Assembly (NCBI RefSeq): GCF_001411495.1
Contig: NZ_CP012981.1
Span: forward strand, 992,001-1,056,000
Source: Burkholderia cepacia ATCC 25416
GTDB taxonomy: Bacteria; Pseudomonadota; Gammaproteobacteria; Burkholderiales; Burkholderiaceae
DNA: 64,000 nt
Direction of reading: 5' to 3'
Position 1 is the stretch's first letter, and each line of letters begins with the position of its first letter. The notes below the pieces were generated by a model. That model did no database searches. It was not told where the DNA came from and worked only from the letters and a program-made list of their open reading frames with translations. The position numbers and the translations under genes were made by a program. Shown in pieces: positions 8,650-20,099 of the stretch.

Positions 8650-10161
8650 TTAGTCCTCGCGACGCACACGCAGCAGGAACTTCTGCAGCTTGCCCGTAGG
8701 CGTGCGCGGCAGCGCCTGCACGAACGTGAACTCACGCGGAATCTTGTAAGCGGCGAGCCGCTCGCCGCAGAACGCGCGCAGCGCGTCCGCGTCGGGTACC
8801 GTGCCCGCGCGCAGCACGACGTGCGCGACGACCGTCTCGCCCCAGTCGGGATGCGGGACACCGACGACGGCCGACTCGGCGATGTCCGGGTGCGCGCCGA
8901 GCACGTCTTCCACTTCCTTCGAATAGACGTTCTCGCCGCCCGTCACGATCATGTCCTTCAGCCGGTCGACGATGAACAGGTAGCCATCCTGATCGATCCG
9001 CGCGATGTCGCCGGTGCGATACCAGCCGTGCGGCGCGAACGCGGCGCGGGTCGCGGCCGCATCGTCGAGATAGCCGAGCATCATGCTGTCGGTCTTCAGC
9101 CAGATCTCGCCGGTCTCGCCCGGCTGCGCGTCGACGCCGTCCATCCGCACGACGCGCAGGTCGACGCCCGGGCCGCCGTGGCGGCCGATCGAGCCGGCCT
9201 TCGCGATCTGCTCGTCCGGATACAGCGTCGTGCCGGCCGGGCCCGCTTCCGTCATGCCGTACACCTGGAAGAACGCGTCGCTGCGATACGCGCGCGCGAG
9301 CCGTTCGGCCTGCGCGGCGCCGATCGGGCCGCCTCCGTACAGCCATGCCCGCACGCTCGACAGGTCGAACGCCGCGAAACCCTCGATCGTGTCGAGCGGC
9401 AGCAGGTACGACACCGGCGCGCCGAAATACAGCGTCACGCGCTCGCGCTCGACGGCCTGCAGGAACCGCAGCGGATGGTATTCGCGCAGCAGCACGACGG
9501 TGCCGCCCGCATACAGCGTGCCGCCGAACCAGTTGTTGAGCGGCGACGAATGCCAGATCGGCATCGCCATCAGCGTGCGCTCGTTGCGGCCGATGCCGGT
9601 TGCGAGGGCCGCCTGCATCGCGGCGAGCGTCACGGTGCGGTGGCTGTGCACGCAGCCTTTCGGGTGGCCGGTCGTGCCGGACGTATAGAGGATCTGCGCG
9701 ATGTCGCCGTCGGCCGGCTCGATGCCCGCGAGGCCGTCCATCGTTGCGCACAGCGTGTCGAAGCACGGCACGCCGTCGAGTTCGCCCTCGGTCACGAGCC
9801 GTCGCGCGGGATGCACGATGCGCTCGACCACCGGCGCGAGCGTCACGTCGAACAGCAGCACCTTGCTGCGGCTGTGTTCGAGCACGTAGTCGACTTCCGG
9901 CGCCTGCAGCTTGTGGTTGATCGGCACGAACGTCGCGCCGAGCCGCCACGCGCCGAACATCAGGTCGACGAAGGCCGGCGTGTTGAAGCACATCGCGGCG
10001 ACACGGTCGCCGGCCGCGACGCCGAGCGCGCTCAGCACGGCCGCCGCGCGGTGCGAGCGCTCGCGCGCGGCGGCATAGGTGATCGTCGCGGATTCGCTGA
10101 CGAGGAACGGCTTGTCGGGCGTCGCGCGGGCGGCGCGGTCGAGGGCGGCGACGAGGTTCAT
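8650..10161 (-). CDS. AMP-dependent acyl-CoA synthetase/ligase
   Basis: A 503-residue member of the ANL adenylating family that would activate a carboxylic acid to its CoA thioester. The P-loop signature ILYTSGTTGHPKGCVHSHR is present, followed by YGMTEAGPAGTT, WYRTGDIARIDQDGYLFIVD, RLKDMIVTGGENVYS and the C-terminal PTGKLQKF with the catalytic lysine. The start at 10161 has GGAG upstream and gives the normal family N-terminus (MNLVAALDRAARATPDK). It follows the acyl-CoA dehydrogenase gene by 59 bases on the same strand, so the two probably form a fatty-acid or carnitine/aryl-acid degradation operon controlled by the divergent TetR protein. It resembles crotonobetaine/long-chain ligases; the acid is not determined. 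Confidence 0.9.
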   Translation of the reverse strand: MNLVAALDRAARATPDKPFLVSESATITYAAARERSHRAAAVLSALGVAAGDRVAAMCFNTPAFVDLMFGAWRLGATFVPINHKLQAPEVDYVLEHSRSKVLLFDVTLAPVVERIVHPARRLVTEGELDGVPCFDTLCATMDGLAGIEPADGDIAQILYTSGTTGHPKGCVHSHRTVTLAAMQAALATGIGRNERTLMAMPIWHSSPLNNWFGGTLYAGGTVVLLREYHPLRFLQAVERERVTLYFGAPVSYLLPLDTIEGFAAFDLSSVRAWLYGGGPIGAAQAERLARAYRSDAFFQVYGMTEAGPAGTTLYPDEQIAKAGSIGRHGGPGVDLRVVRMDGVDAQPGETGEIWLKTDSMMLGYLDDAAATRAAFAPHGWYRTGDIARIDQDGYLFIVDRLKDMIVTGGENVYSKEVEDVLGAHPDIAESAVVGVPHPDWGETVVAHVVLRAGTVPDADALRAFCGERLAAYKIPREFTFVQALPRTPTGKLQKFLLRVRRED

Positions 10162-10220
10162 CGGGGCTCCGGGCGGGCGAACGAAGGCGAACGGGGGGAA
10201 CCGGGCCGGACGAACGGGCG

Positions 10221-11873
10221 TCAGGCCGGGTACGCGCGCTGCAGCAGCGCGGCGACGTCGATCGCGTGCGGGTCGAAGCCGCCCGCGATGCGGCCCCAGT
10301 CGGGCGCGGCAAGCCGTGTCGCGACGAACGCGTCGGCGACGGCCGCCGGTGCGTCGCGGCGCAGCAGGCACGCCTGCGCGACGAGCGCGAGGCGCTGCGC
10401 GAACACGCGGCCCGACGCCTCGAGCGTGTCGGCCGGTGCGTCGAGCATCGCGCGCAGCGCGTCGAGCGCCGCGCGGATGCGCGGTTCGCCCGCGCCGAGG
10501 TCGGCGAGCTCGGTGAACAGCGCGGCAGCCGCGTCGGGCTCGCGCGACACCGCGCGCAGCACGTCGAGGCACATCACGTTGCCCGAGCCTTCCCAGATCG
10601 AGTTGACGGGCGCCTCGCGGAACAGCCGCGCGATCGGGCCGTCGTCGACATAGCCGTTGCCGCCGAACACTTCCATCACCTCGCCGGTCAGCTCGACCGC
10701 GCGCTTGCACACCCAGAATTTCGCGGCGGGCGTGACGATGCGCTTCCATGCGCGTTCGCGCGGCGAGTCGTCGCGCTCGAACGCGTCGGCCAGACGCATC
10801 GCCAGCACGAGCGCGGCTTCGCTTTCGAGCGCGAGATCGGCCAGCACGGTGCGCATCAGCGGCTGTTCGGCGAGCGCACGGCCGAATGCATGGCGCTGGC
10901 GCGTGTACGCGATCGCCTGCACGACGCCCTGGCGCAGCATCGCCGCACTGCCGAGCACGCAGTTCAGCCGCGTGTAGGTGGCCATTTCGATGATGGTCGG
11001 AATGCCGCGGCCTTCGTCGCCGAGCATGATGCCCCACGCGTCGTTCAGCTCGATCTCGCTGCTCGAGTTGCTGCGGTTGCCGACCTTGTCCTTCAGCCGC
11101 TGGATCTCGACCGCGTTCTTCGTGCCGTCCGGCCGCCAGCGCGGCACGTAGAAACACGACGGGCCGCCGCCTTCGGTCTGCGCGACGACGAGGTGCGCAT
11201 CGCACATCGGCGCTGAGAAAAACCACTTGTGGCCGCGCAGCCGGTATTCGCCGCCGCGTCCGCCCGCGCCGACGGCGGTCGCGAGCGTCGTGTTCGCGCG
11301 TACGTCGGAGCCGCCCTGTTTCTCGGTCATGCCCATGCCGAACCAGATCGAGCGCTTGTCGGCGACCGGCACGTCGCGCGGATCGTAGTCGTCGCTGTAG
11401 AGCTTGTCGCGCAGCAGCGCCCACAGCGAGGGCTCCTTCTGCAGCACGGGGATCGCGGCCTGCGTCATCGTCGCCGGGCACAGCGTGCCGGCCTCGATCT
11501 GGCCATGCAGGTAGAAGCCGGCCGCGGTCGCGGCCCAGCGGCCGCGGCGCGACTCGCGGAACGCGAGCGACACGAAGCCTTCCCGGCGGTACCGGCCGAG
11601 CAGCGCGTGCCACGCCGGGTGAAAGTCGACGCGGTCGATGCGCCGGCCGCGCCGGTCGAACGTGTTCAGTTCCGGCGTGTGACGGTTCGCTTCGTCGGCA
11701 AGCCGCGCGGTGTCGGCGCTGCCGAGCCACGCGCCGTATGCGTCGAGCTGCGGCACGGCCCAGTCGGCGCCCGCGCGGGCGAGCGCGTCGCGCAGCGCGA
11801 TGTCCGTCGTGAAGAGGTTATAGTCGACCAGTTCGTCGAACTGGTTCGTGACGGCGTGAGTCGATTCGGTCAT
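10221..11873 (-). CDS. Acyl-CoA dehydrogenase, AidB-like
   Basis: A FAD flavoenzyme of 550 residues, in the size class of AidB rather than of ordinary 380-residue acyl-CoA dehydrogenases. Supporting segments are GMGMTEKQGGSDVRANTT (flavin/substrate contact), GHKWFFSAPMCDAHLV, YTRQRHAFGRALAEQPLM, EVMEVFGGNGYVDDGPIARL and REAPVNSIWEGSGNVMCLDV. AidB binds DNA and is tied to the alkylation response in E. coli, but the operon with an acyl-CoA ligase suggests catabolism here. The ATG at 11873 has GGAG upstream and begins MTESTHAVTNQFDELVDYN, the usual AidB N-terminus. The gene is divergent from a TetR regulator across about 120 bases. Confidence 0.9.
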   Translation of the reverse strand: MTESTHAVTNQFDELVDYNLFTTDIALRDALARAGADWAVPQLDAYGAWLGSADTARLADEANRHTPELNTFDRRGRRIDRVDFHPAWHALLGRYRREGFVSLAFRESRRGRWAATAAGFYLHGQIEAGTLCPATMTQAAIPVLQKEPSLWALLRDKLYSDDYDPRDVPVADKRSIWFGMGMTEKQGGSDVRANTTLATAVGAGGRGGEYRLRGHKWFFSAPMCDAHLVVAQTEGGGPSCFYVPRWRPDGTKNAVEIQRLKDKVGNRSNSSSEIELNDAWGIMLGDEGRGIPTIIEMATYTRLNCVLGSAAMLRQGVVQAIAYTRQRHAFGRALAEQPLMRTVLADLALESEAALVLAMRLADAFERDDSPRERAWKRIVTPAAKFWVCKRAVELTGEVMEVFGGNGYVDDGPIARLFREAPVNSIWEGSGNVMCLDVLRAVSREPDAAAALFTELADLGAGEPRIRAALDALRAMLDAPADTLEASGRVFAQRLALVAQACLLRRDAPAAVADAFVATRLAAPDWGRIAGGFDPHAIDVAALLQRAYPA

Positions 11874-11994
11874 CGAAGTTGTCTCCGGTCTCATGCTTCG
11901 CGGGCGGCCGGCGTCATGCCGCACGGATGACGCTTCGGCGCCGGTTCCGGCCCCCGGTAAAACGCATGCCCTGCTGATTTCCAGAGTAGCAAAT

Positions 11995-12669
11995 ATGCCG
12001 CCGCGACATGTTCAGGTTCCGGCGCCGCCCGGCCAGCCGGCGGCGCAACCCGCGCCCGCGTTGCGCCGCCGGCCGCGCCAGTCGCGCGCGCAGGCGAGTT
12101 CCGACGCGCTGCAGCAGGCGTTCGTTCAGCTTTTGCTCGAACGCGGCTACGCGAAAGCGACGATCCGCGAGATCGCGGCCGTCGCGGGCGTCAGCATCGG
12201 CACCTTCTACGAGTATTTCGGCGACAAGCAGAGCCTCGCGGCGCTCTGCATCCATCGGCACGTGCTGGCGCTGGCCGACCGGCTGCGCGACGCGGTGGCG
12301 GGGCTGCGCGGCGCGCCGCGGGCCGAACTCGCCGCCGCGCTCGTCGACCTGCAGGTCGACGCGATCGGCGCCGACGCGGCGCTGTGGGGCGCGCTCTTCG
12401 CGCTGGAGCGGCAGGTGTCGCCGCTCGCCGCCTACCGCCGGCATTACGACGCGTACGTCGCGCTGTGGCGCGACGCGCTCGCGCACGCGGCCGATCCGCC
12501 GCCGGCCGCGCGGCTCGACGGGATCGCGCGGATGGCGCACACGCTCTGCTACGGCGGGCTCTCGCAGGCGCTGCTGACGCTCGGGCCCGCGTTCGACATC
12601 GCCGCGCTGCGTGGCGAATTGCGGGCCGTGCTGCTCGCCTATCTGGCGGCGGCCGGTAGCATCCTTTAA
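11995..12669 (+). CDS. TetR-family transcriptional regulator
   Basis: A 224-residue regulator. After a Pro/Arg-rich lead of about 37 residues comes the TetR helix-turn-helix: AFVQLLLERGYAKATIREIA, then AGVSIGTFYEYFGDKQSLAA. The C-terminal part is an all-helical ligand domain. The ATG at 11995 is used because the longer frame adds a stretch lying in the promoter region. It is divergent from the acyl-CoA dehydrogenase/ligase pair and probably represses it from the shared 120-base gap, with an acyl-CoA or a free acid as likely inducer. No clear inverted repeat operator could be picked out by eye. Confidence 0.85.
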   Translation: MPPRHVQVPAPPGQPAAQPAPALRRRPRQSRAQASSDALQQAFVQLLLERGYAKATIREIAAVAGVSIGTFYEYFGDKQSLAALCIHRHVLALADRLRDAVAGLRGAPRAELAAALVDLQVDAIGADAALWGALFALERQVSPLAAYRRHYDAYVALWRDALAHAADPPPAARLDGIARMAHTLCYGGLSQALLTLGPAFDIAALRGELRAVLLAYLAAAGSIL

Positions 12670-12868
12670 GAGAAATGCCGGATTCGCATGTCGGCCGGGC
12701 AGGCGAGCCTTGCCGCCGCGTGCTTCTCTCCATGGGGCATGAGAAAAATACATGGCCGCCATGACGAAGTTTCGTTTGTCCACCGATATTGGCTCGGGCT
12801 AAATCATGCGGCGATGCAGGCCGCGCGCGTCGCGCGGGGCCGCCCGAAGGACATTAGAAGGAGGAGTC

Positions 12869-14023
12869 ATGCGAAGCGCCACCGCGCCCCGTTCGAAACT
12901 GCCCGACGTCGGGACGACGATCTTCACGGTGATCGGCCAGCTGGCCGCCCGGCACGATGCGCTGAACCTGTCGCAGGGCGCGCCGAATTTCGCGCCCGAT
13001 CCGGCGCTCGTCGAAGGCGTCGCGCGCGCGATGCGCGACGGGCACAACCAGTACGCACCGATGGCCGGCGTGATGGCGCTGCGCGAGCGGCTCGCGGAAA
13101 AGACCGAGGCGCTGTACGGCGCGCGATACGACCCGGCCACCGAGATCACGGTGATCGCGAGCGCGAGCGAGGGGCTGTACGCGGCGATCAGCGCGCTCGT
13201 GCACCCGGGCGACGAGGTGATCTACTTCGAGCCGTCGTTCGACAGCTATGCGCCGATCGTGCGGCTGCAGGGCGCGACGCCCGTGGCGATCAAGCTGTCG
13301 CCGGAGCATTTCCGCGTGAACTGGGATGAAGTGGCGGCCGCGATCACGCCGCGCACGCGGATGATCATCGTCAACACGCCGCACAACCCGACCGCGACCG
13401 TGTTCTCGGCCGACGATCTCGAGCGGCTCGCGCAGCTCACGCGCGACACGGGCATCGTCGTGCTGTCCGACGAAGTCTACGAGCACGTCGTGTTCGACGG
13501 CGCGCAGCACCAGAGCGTCGCACGCCACCGCGAGCTGGCCGAGCGCAGCGTGATCGTGTCGTCGTTCGGCAAGTCGTTCCACGTGACCGGCTGGCGGGTC
13601 GGCCATTGCCTCGCGCCGGCCGAACTGATGGACGAGATCCGCAAGGTGCACCAGTTCATGGTGTTCTCGGCCGATACGCCGATGCAGATCGCGTTCGCGG
13701 AGATCCTCGCGCGGCCGGACAGTTATCTCGGCCTGTCGGCGTTCTACGAGGCCAAGCGCGACCTGCTCGCGCGCGAGCTGGCCGATTCGCGTTTCGAGCT
13801 GCTGCCGAGCGAGGGCTCGTTCTTCATGCTCGCGCGTTTCCGGCACTTCTCGGACGAAAGCGACAGCGATTTCGTGCTGCGCCTGATCCGCGACGCGCGT
13901 GTCGCGACGATTCCGCTGTCGGCGTTCTACACCGACGGCACCGACGCCGGCGTGATCCGGCTCAGCTTTTCGAAGGACGACGCGACGCTGGTCGAAGGCG
14001 CGCGGCGGCTGCGTTCGCTGTAA
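12869..14023 (+). CDS. PLP-dependent class I/II aminotransferase, methionine aminotransferase (YbdL)-like
   Basis: A 384-residue fold-type I aminotransferase. Seen motifs are NLSQGAPNFAPDP, IIVNTPHNPTATVFS, SDEVYEHVVFDG and the Schiff-base lysine in VSSFGKSFHVTGWRVGH. The NLSQG and 'TGWRVG' patterns are those of the YbdL/kynurenine aminotransferase group, which prefers methionine and aromatic amino acids and makes 2-oxo acids. The start has a strong AAGGAGGAG site. The periplasmic binding protein gene follows 71 bases later and a FAD dehydrogenase after that, which suggests a small operon for uptake and turnover of an amino or 2-hydroxy acid. Substrate is inferred only. Confidence 0.88.
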   Translation: MRSATAPRSKLPDVGTTIFTVIGQLAARHDALNLSQGAPNFAPDPALVEGVARAMRDGHNQYAPMAGVMALRERLAEKTEALYGARYDPATEITVIASASEGLYAAISALVHPGDEVIYFEPSFDSYAPIVRLQGATPVAIKLSPEHFRVNWDEVAAAITPRTRMIIVNTPHNPTATVFSADDLERLAQLTRDTGIVVLSDEVYEHVVFDGAQHQSVARHRELAERSVIVSSFGKSFHVTGWRVGHCLAPAELMDEIRKVHQFMVFSADTPMQIAFAEILARPDSYLGLSAFYEAKRDLLARELADSRFELLPSEGSFFMLARFRHFSDESDSDFVLRLIRDARVATIPLSAFYTDGTDAGVIRLSFSKDDATLVEGARRLRSL

Positions 14024-14094
14024 ACCCCGTACGGCATCCGGCCACGGGCATCCGGCGACGGGTACGTCGCATCGACCAGACACAGGAGATCACG

Positions 14095-14883
14095 ATGAAG
14101 CACACGGCCACCCTGAAACTCGCGTTCGCACTCGCGTGCGCCATCGGTTCCGGCGCGGCGCTCGCCGATGCGCAGACGCTGCGCTTCGGCCTCGAGGCGC
14201 AATACCCGCCGTTCGAATCGAAAGCGCCGAACGGCGACCTGCAGGGCTTCGACATCGACGTCGGCAACGCCGTCTGCCAGACGGCGAAGCTGTCGTGCAA
14301 ATGGGTCGAGACGTCGTTCGACGGCCTGATTCCCGCGCTGAAGGGCCGCAAATTCGACGCGATCAACTCGGCGATGAATGCGACCGAGCAGCGGCGCCAG
14401 GCGATCGACTTCACGACGATCATCTATCGCGTGCCGACCCAGCTGATCGCGCGCACCGGCAGCGGCCTGCTGCCGACGCCGGAATCGCTGAAGGGCAAGC
14501 GGGTCGGCGTGCTGCAGGCGTCGATCCAGGAAACCTTCGCGAAGGCGCACTGGGAGCCGGCCGGCGTCGCGGTCGTCGCGTACCAGGACCAGAACCAGGC
14601 GTATGCGGATCTGGTCGCGGGCCGTCTCGACGCGACGCTCGTGCTCGCACCGTCCGGCCAGCGCGGCTTCCTGTCGCGTCCGGACGGCAAGGGCTTTTCG
14701 TTCGTCGGCCAGCCCGTGCACGACGACCGGATCCTCGGCAGCGGCATCGCATTCGGGCTGCGCAAGGGCGACAGCGCGCTGAAGGCGAAACTCGATGCGG
14801 CGATCGACAAGCTGAAGGCGGACGGCACGGTGAAGTCGCTCGGCCTGAAGTATTTCGGCGATATCGACATTTCGGCGAAGTAA
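14095..14883 (+). CDS. Amino-acid ABC transporter periplasmic binding protein (HisJ/ArgT class)
   Basis: A 262-residue family 3 solute-binding protein with a Sec signal peptide (about residues 1-24, ending GAALA). The mature domain starts LRFGLEAQYPPFESKAPNG, followed by GFDIDVGNAVC and WVETSFDGLIPAL, all hallmarks of lysine/arginine/histidine-type polar amino-acid binders. CAGGAG lies just before the ATG. No membrane or ATPase subunit is adjacent. It sits between an aminotransferase and a FAD-linked dehydrogenase on one strand, so its ligand may be the substrate of that pair. Confidence 0.88.
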   Translation: MKHTATLKLAFALACAIGSGAALADAQTLRFGLEAQYPPFESKAPNGDLQGFDIDVGNAVCQTAKLSCKWVETSFDGLIPALKGRKFDAINSAMNATEQRRQAIDFTTIIYRVPTQLIARTGSGLLPTPESLKGKRVGVLQASIQETFAKAHWEPAGVAVVAYQDQNQAYADLVAGRLDATLVLAPSGQRGFLSRPDGKGFSFVGQPVHDDRILGSGIAFGLRKGDSALKAKLDAAIDKLKADGTVKSLGLKYFGDIDISAK

Positions 14884-14898
14884 GCGGGGCAGCGCGCG

Positions 14899-16329
14899 AT
14901 GCAGAACCGGAACACGACCGCCGCGGGCGGCGAACCGGCGGGCACGCCGCTGTCGGGCGACGCGCTCGAAGCCGTGCTCGTCGCCGAACTGGGCGATGCG
15001 CTCGTCACGCGCGCGGCCGACATCGATCCGCGTTATTTCACCGCCTACAACGAGCCGGCCGGCGCGCGACCGCGCGCGCTGGTGCGCCCGCGCAGTGTCG
15101 ACGACGTGTCGCGCACGCTCGCGCTGTGCGCGCGGCTCGGCCAGACGGTCGTGCCGCAGGGGGGCCTGACGGGGCTCGCGCGCGGCGCGGTCGCGCTCGG
15201 CGGCGAGGTCGTGCTGTCGATGGAACGCTTCGCGGGCGTCGAGGCGCTCGACGCGGCGGCCGGCACGATGACCGTGCGCGCCGGGACGCCGCTGCAGACG
15301 GTGCAGGAAGCCGCGGAAGCGGCGGGTTTCACGTTCGGTGTCGATCTCGGCGCACGCGGCTCGTGCCAGATCGGCGGGATGCTCGCGACCAACGCGGGCG
15401 GCACGCGCGCGATCCGCTACGGGATGATGCGCGAGCAGGTGCTCGGGCTCGAGGCCGTGCTCGCGGACGGCACGGTCGTGTCGTCGATGAACCGGATGCT
15501 GAAGAACAACGCGGGCTACGACCTGAAGCAGCTGTTCATCGGCAGCGAGGGGACGCTCGGCGTCGTCACGCGCGCCGTGCTGCGGCTGCATCCGTTGCTC
15601 GCCGCGCCGGCCACGGCGCTCTGCCGCGTGCGCGACTACGACGCGGTCATCGCGCTGTGGAATCGCGTGCGCGTGCTGCCGGAGGTCGTCAGTTTCGAGG
15701 CGATGTGGCCGGCGTTCTACGACTACGTCGCGCGCCGCACGCCGGGCGTCTCGGCGCCGTTTGTCGGCGACGACGGCTTCGCGGTGCTGATCGAATGCGC
15801 GACGAGCGCACCGCGCGGCGATGCGCACCAGGCGCTGGAAACCGGCCTCGCGGCGGGAATCGAGGCCGGGCTCGTGGAGGATGCGGTGCTCGCGACGTCG
15901 GAGCGGCAGGCGCGGGACTTGTGGACGCTGCGCGAAGGCCTCGCGATCGACGCGCTGCCGCATCTGGTCAACTTCGACGTGAGTTTGCCGACCGGCGAAC
16001 TCGGCGTGTTCGCCGAACGCTGCGAGGCGGCGCTGCGCATGCAATGGCCGGATGCCGTGTGCCTGTTCTTCGGGCACGTCGGCGACGGCAACGTGCATAT
16101 CGGCGTGTCACTGGCCGGGATGAGCGATGCGGACGCCGACGCGCTCGATCACTGCGTGTACGCGGTGGTGCGGGACATGGGCGGCTCGGTGTCGGCCGAG
16201 CACGGGATCGGCGTGCTCAAGCGGCCTTATCTCGCGCACACGCGCAGCGACGCGGAAATCGGGCTGATGCGACGCCTGAAGGCCGCGCTCGATCCGGGCG
16301 GCATCCTGAATCCGGGCAAGGTGCTTTGA
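14899..16329 (+). CDS. FAD-binding oxidoreductase, D-2-hydroxyacid dehydrogenase / GlcD family
   Basis: A 476-residue flavoprotein of the vanillyl-alcohol-oxidase fold. The FAD-binding half contains RPRSVDDVSRTLALCARLGQ, VPQGGLTGLARGAV and the GGMLATNAGGTRAIRYGMMR loop. The C-terminal cap carries HVGDGNVHIGV, the metal-binding motif of D-2-hydroxyglutarate and D-lactate dehydrogenases, and ends SAEHGIGVLKRPYL...LDPGGILNPGKVL. It starts 15 bases after the binding protein gene and is the third gene of the apparent operon. A D-2-hydroxy acid is the likely substrate, giving the same class of 2-oxo acid that the upstream aminotransferase makes. The electron acceptor is not known. Confidence 0.88.
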   Translation: MQNRNTTAAGGEPAGTPLSGDALEAVLVAELGDALVTRAADIDPRYFTAYNEPAGARPRALVRPRSVDDVSRTLALCARLGQTVVPQGGLTGLARGAVALGGEVVLSMERFAGVEALDAAAGTMTVRAGTPLQTVQEAAEAAGFTFGVDLGARGSCQIGGMLATNAGGTRAIRYGMMREQVLGLEAVLADGTVVSSMNRMLKNNAGYDLKQLFIGSEGTLGVVTRAVLRLHPLLAAPATALCRVRDYDAVIALWNRVRVLPEVVSFEAMWPAFYDYVARRTPGVSAPFVGDDGFAVLIECATSAPRGDAHQALETGLAAGIEAGLVEDAVLATSERQARDLWTLREGLAIDALPHLVNFDVSLPTGELGVFAERCEAALRMQWPDAVCLFFGHVGDGNVHIGVSLAGMSDADADALDHCVYAVVRDMGGSVSAEHGIGVLKRPYLAHTRSDAEIGLMRRLKAALDPGGILNPGKVL

Positions 16330-16374
16330 CGGCGGCGTTGCCTGTCGCCGCCGGGCGCCCGCCTGCGTGATTCG

Positions 16375-16947
16375 TCAGCCGTCCACCCAGCGCAGCGCGC
16401 CGATCTTCAGGTGTTCGACGACGCTGCGCGCCCATCCGAGCTCGGCATTGAGCAGCACGAGCGCGTGTTCGTTCTGCAGCAGGAACAGGCGCGGCACCTG
16501 GTCGGCCTGCGCGGCGTTGCGCAGCGTCTCGAGGCGCTCGCGCTCGGCGTCGAGCCGGGCGATCCGAAGCTCGAGCTGGTGGCGGGCATCTTCGGCGTCG
16601 AGCAGCGGCAGGAAGGCGAGGCCGGCGCCGAACGCCGGGAATTCGCGCGCGGGCTCCGCGAGCAGCGCATGCAGCCACGCCTGCCCGGCCGTGTGCCCGG
16701 CCTCGGTCAGCGCATACAGCGTGCGCTCGGGAAACGCGCCGTCGCGCTCGGTGTCGTGAACGGCGATCAGCCCGTCGCGCAGCAGCCGGTCGATCGTCTG
16801 GTAGAGGCTCGTGCGCTGCCGGACGTTGACGACTTCGTCGTACCCGCGGGCCTTCAGTTGCTGCAGCATCCCGTACGGATGCATCGGCGTTTCGGTGAGC
16901 GTCGCGAGGACGGCCAGCGCGAGCGGGGACGGGCGACTAGTGGACAT
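16375..16947 (-). CDS. PadR-family transcriptional regulator
   Basis: A 190-residue winged-helix regulator. The N-terminal domain (PLALAVLATLTETPMHPYGM, RTSLYQTIDRLLRDGLI, RTLYALTEAGHTAGQAW) is classical PadR, and the rest is a helical dimerisation arm rich in leucine and glutamate. PadR proteins commonly repress phenolic-acid or drug-efflux genes. It converges with the FAD dehydrogenase gene and is back to back with nothing obvious except the MerR gene on the same strand upstream. An AT-rich inverted repeat sits directly at its start codon, so autoregulation is likely. Its target elsewhere is unknown. Confidence 0.85.
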   Translation of the reverse strand: MSTSRPSPLALAVLATLTETPMHPYGMLQQLKARGYDEVVNVRQRTSLYQTIDRLLRDGLIAVHDTERDGAFPERTLYALTEAGHTAGQAWLHALLAEPAREFPAFGAGLAFLPLLDAEDARHQLELRIARLDAERERLETLRNAAQADQVPRLFLLQNEHALVLLNAELGWARSVVEHLKIGALRWVDG

Positions 16948-16949
16948 GA

Positions 16950-16983
16950 ATAGTTATCGCATATCTAGTAATAATATAACTAT
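16950..16983 (-). promoter_or_regulatory. AT-rich inverted repeat at the padR start, likely promoter/operator
   Basis: ATAGTTAT (16950-16957) is mirrored by ATAACTAT (16976-16983) with 18 bases between. This is the most AT-rich spot in a high-GC region and lies immediately upstream of the PadR start codon. The two half-sites are about two helical turns apart, as expected for a dimeric regulator. The true PadR binding sequence here is unproven. Confidence 0.5.
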
Positions 16984-17015
16984 TCTCGACGAAACTATCA
17001 TATTCCACAAGGGTT

Positions 17016-17447
17016 TCAGCCGAGGTGCGAGCGTTTCGCGGCCGGTGCGACGGTTTCCATCGTCGCGAGACCGTGCACGATGCCGCAATCCTCGACCGAA
17101 TGCTCGCCGACGCACTGCCGGCGCAATTCGGTGAGCTGGTCGCGCAGATGCGTGAGTTCCGCGAGGCGCGCATCGACGTGGCCGATGTGTTCGTCGAGCA
17201 GCGCATTGATCGAATCGCAGGGATCGGCGGGCGTGTCGGTGAGCTGCAGCAGCGCGCGGATTTCGTCGTGGGCCATGTCGAGTGCGCGGCAGTTGCGGAT
17301 GAAGCGCAGCCGTTCGACATGCACGTCGGTGTAGTTGCGGTAGTTCGAGTCGGTGCGTTCCGCGTCCGGCATCAGCCCCTCTTTCTCGTAGAAACGGATC
17401 GTCTCGGGTGTGCAGCGGGCCGCCTTGGCCAGTTCGCCGATCTTCAT
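17016..17447 (-). CDS. cadR: MerR-family heavy-metal sensor, CadR/PbrR-like
   Basis: A 143-residue MerR activator. The N-terminal helix-turn-helix (MKIGELAKAARCTPETIRFY, EKEGLMPDAERTDSNYRNY) is followed by a long dimerisation helix. The metal site fits the Cd/Pb branch: a Cys in DPCDS, then RQC and a second Cys in EDCGIVHG. The ATG at 17447 is preceded by GGGAG; an upstream ATG adds six residues without better support. The gene is divergent from the metal-ATPase gene, with the dyad operator of this regulator class exactly in the gap. Expected action: twist the 19-base-spaced promoter when Cd, Pb or Zn binds. Confidence 0.88.
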   Translation of the reverse strand: MKIGELAKAARCTPETIRFYEKEGLMPDAERTDSNYRNYTDVHVERLRFIRNCRALDMAHDEIRALLQLTDTPADPCDSINALLDEHIGHVDARLAELTHLRDQLTELRRQCVGEHSVEDCGIVHGLATMETVAPAAKRSHLG

Positions 17448-17468
17448 TGTCTTTCTCCCGTGCAAGGG

Positions 17469-17499
17469 TTGACCTTGTAGTGGCTTCAGGGTGTTAACT
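17469..17499 (+). promoter_or_regulatory. MerR-type promoter/operator of the metal ATPase gene
   Basis: TTGACC (-35, 17469-17474) and TTAACT (-10, 17494-17499) are separated by 19 bases, the overlong spacing typical of MerR-activated promoters. Between them is an imperfect dyad, ACCTTGTAG (17472-17480) and CTTCAGGGT (17484-17492) around TGG, close to the known CadR/PbrR operator pattern. It lies 40 bases before the ATPase start. Confidence 0.8.
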
Positions 17500-17539
17500 C
17501 TACTCCGTCAAGCCATTGAAAGCCATTGAGGAGGTTGTC

Positions 17540-20089
<2,550 letters not shown>

Positions 20090-20099
20090 GGAGCGGGCG

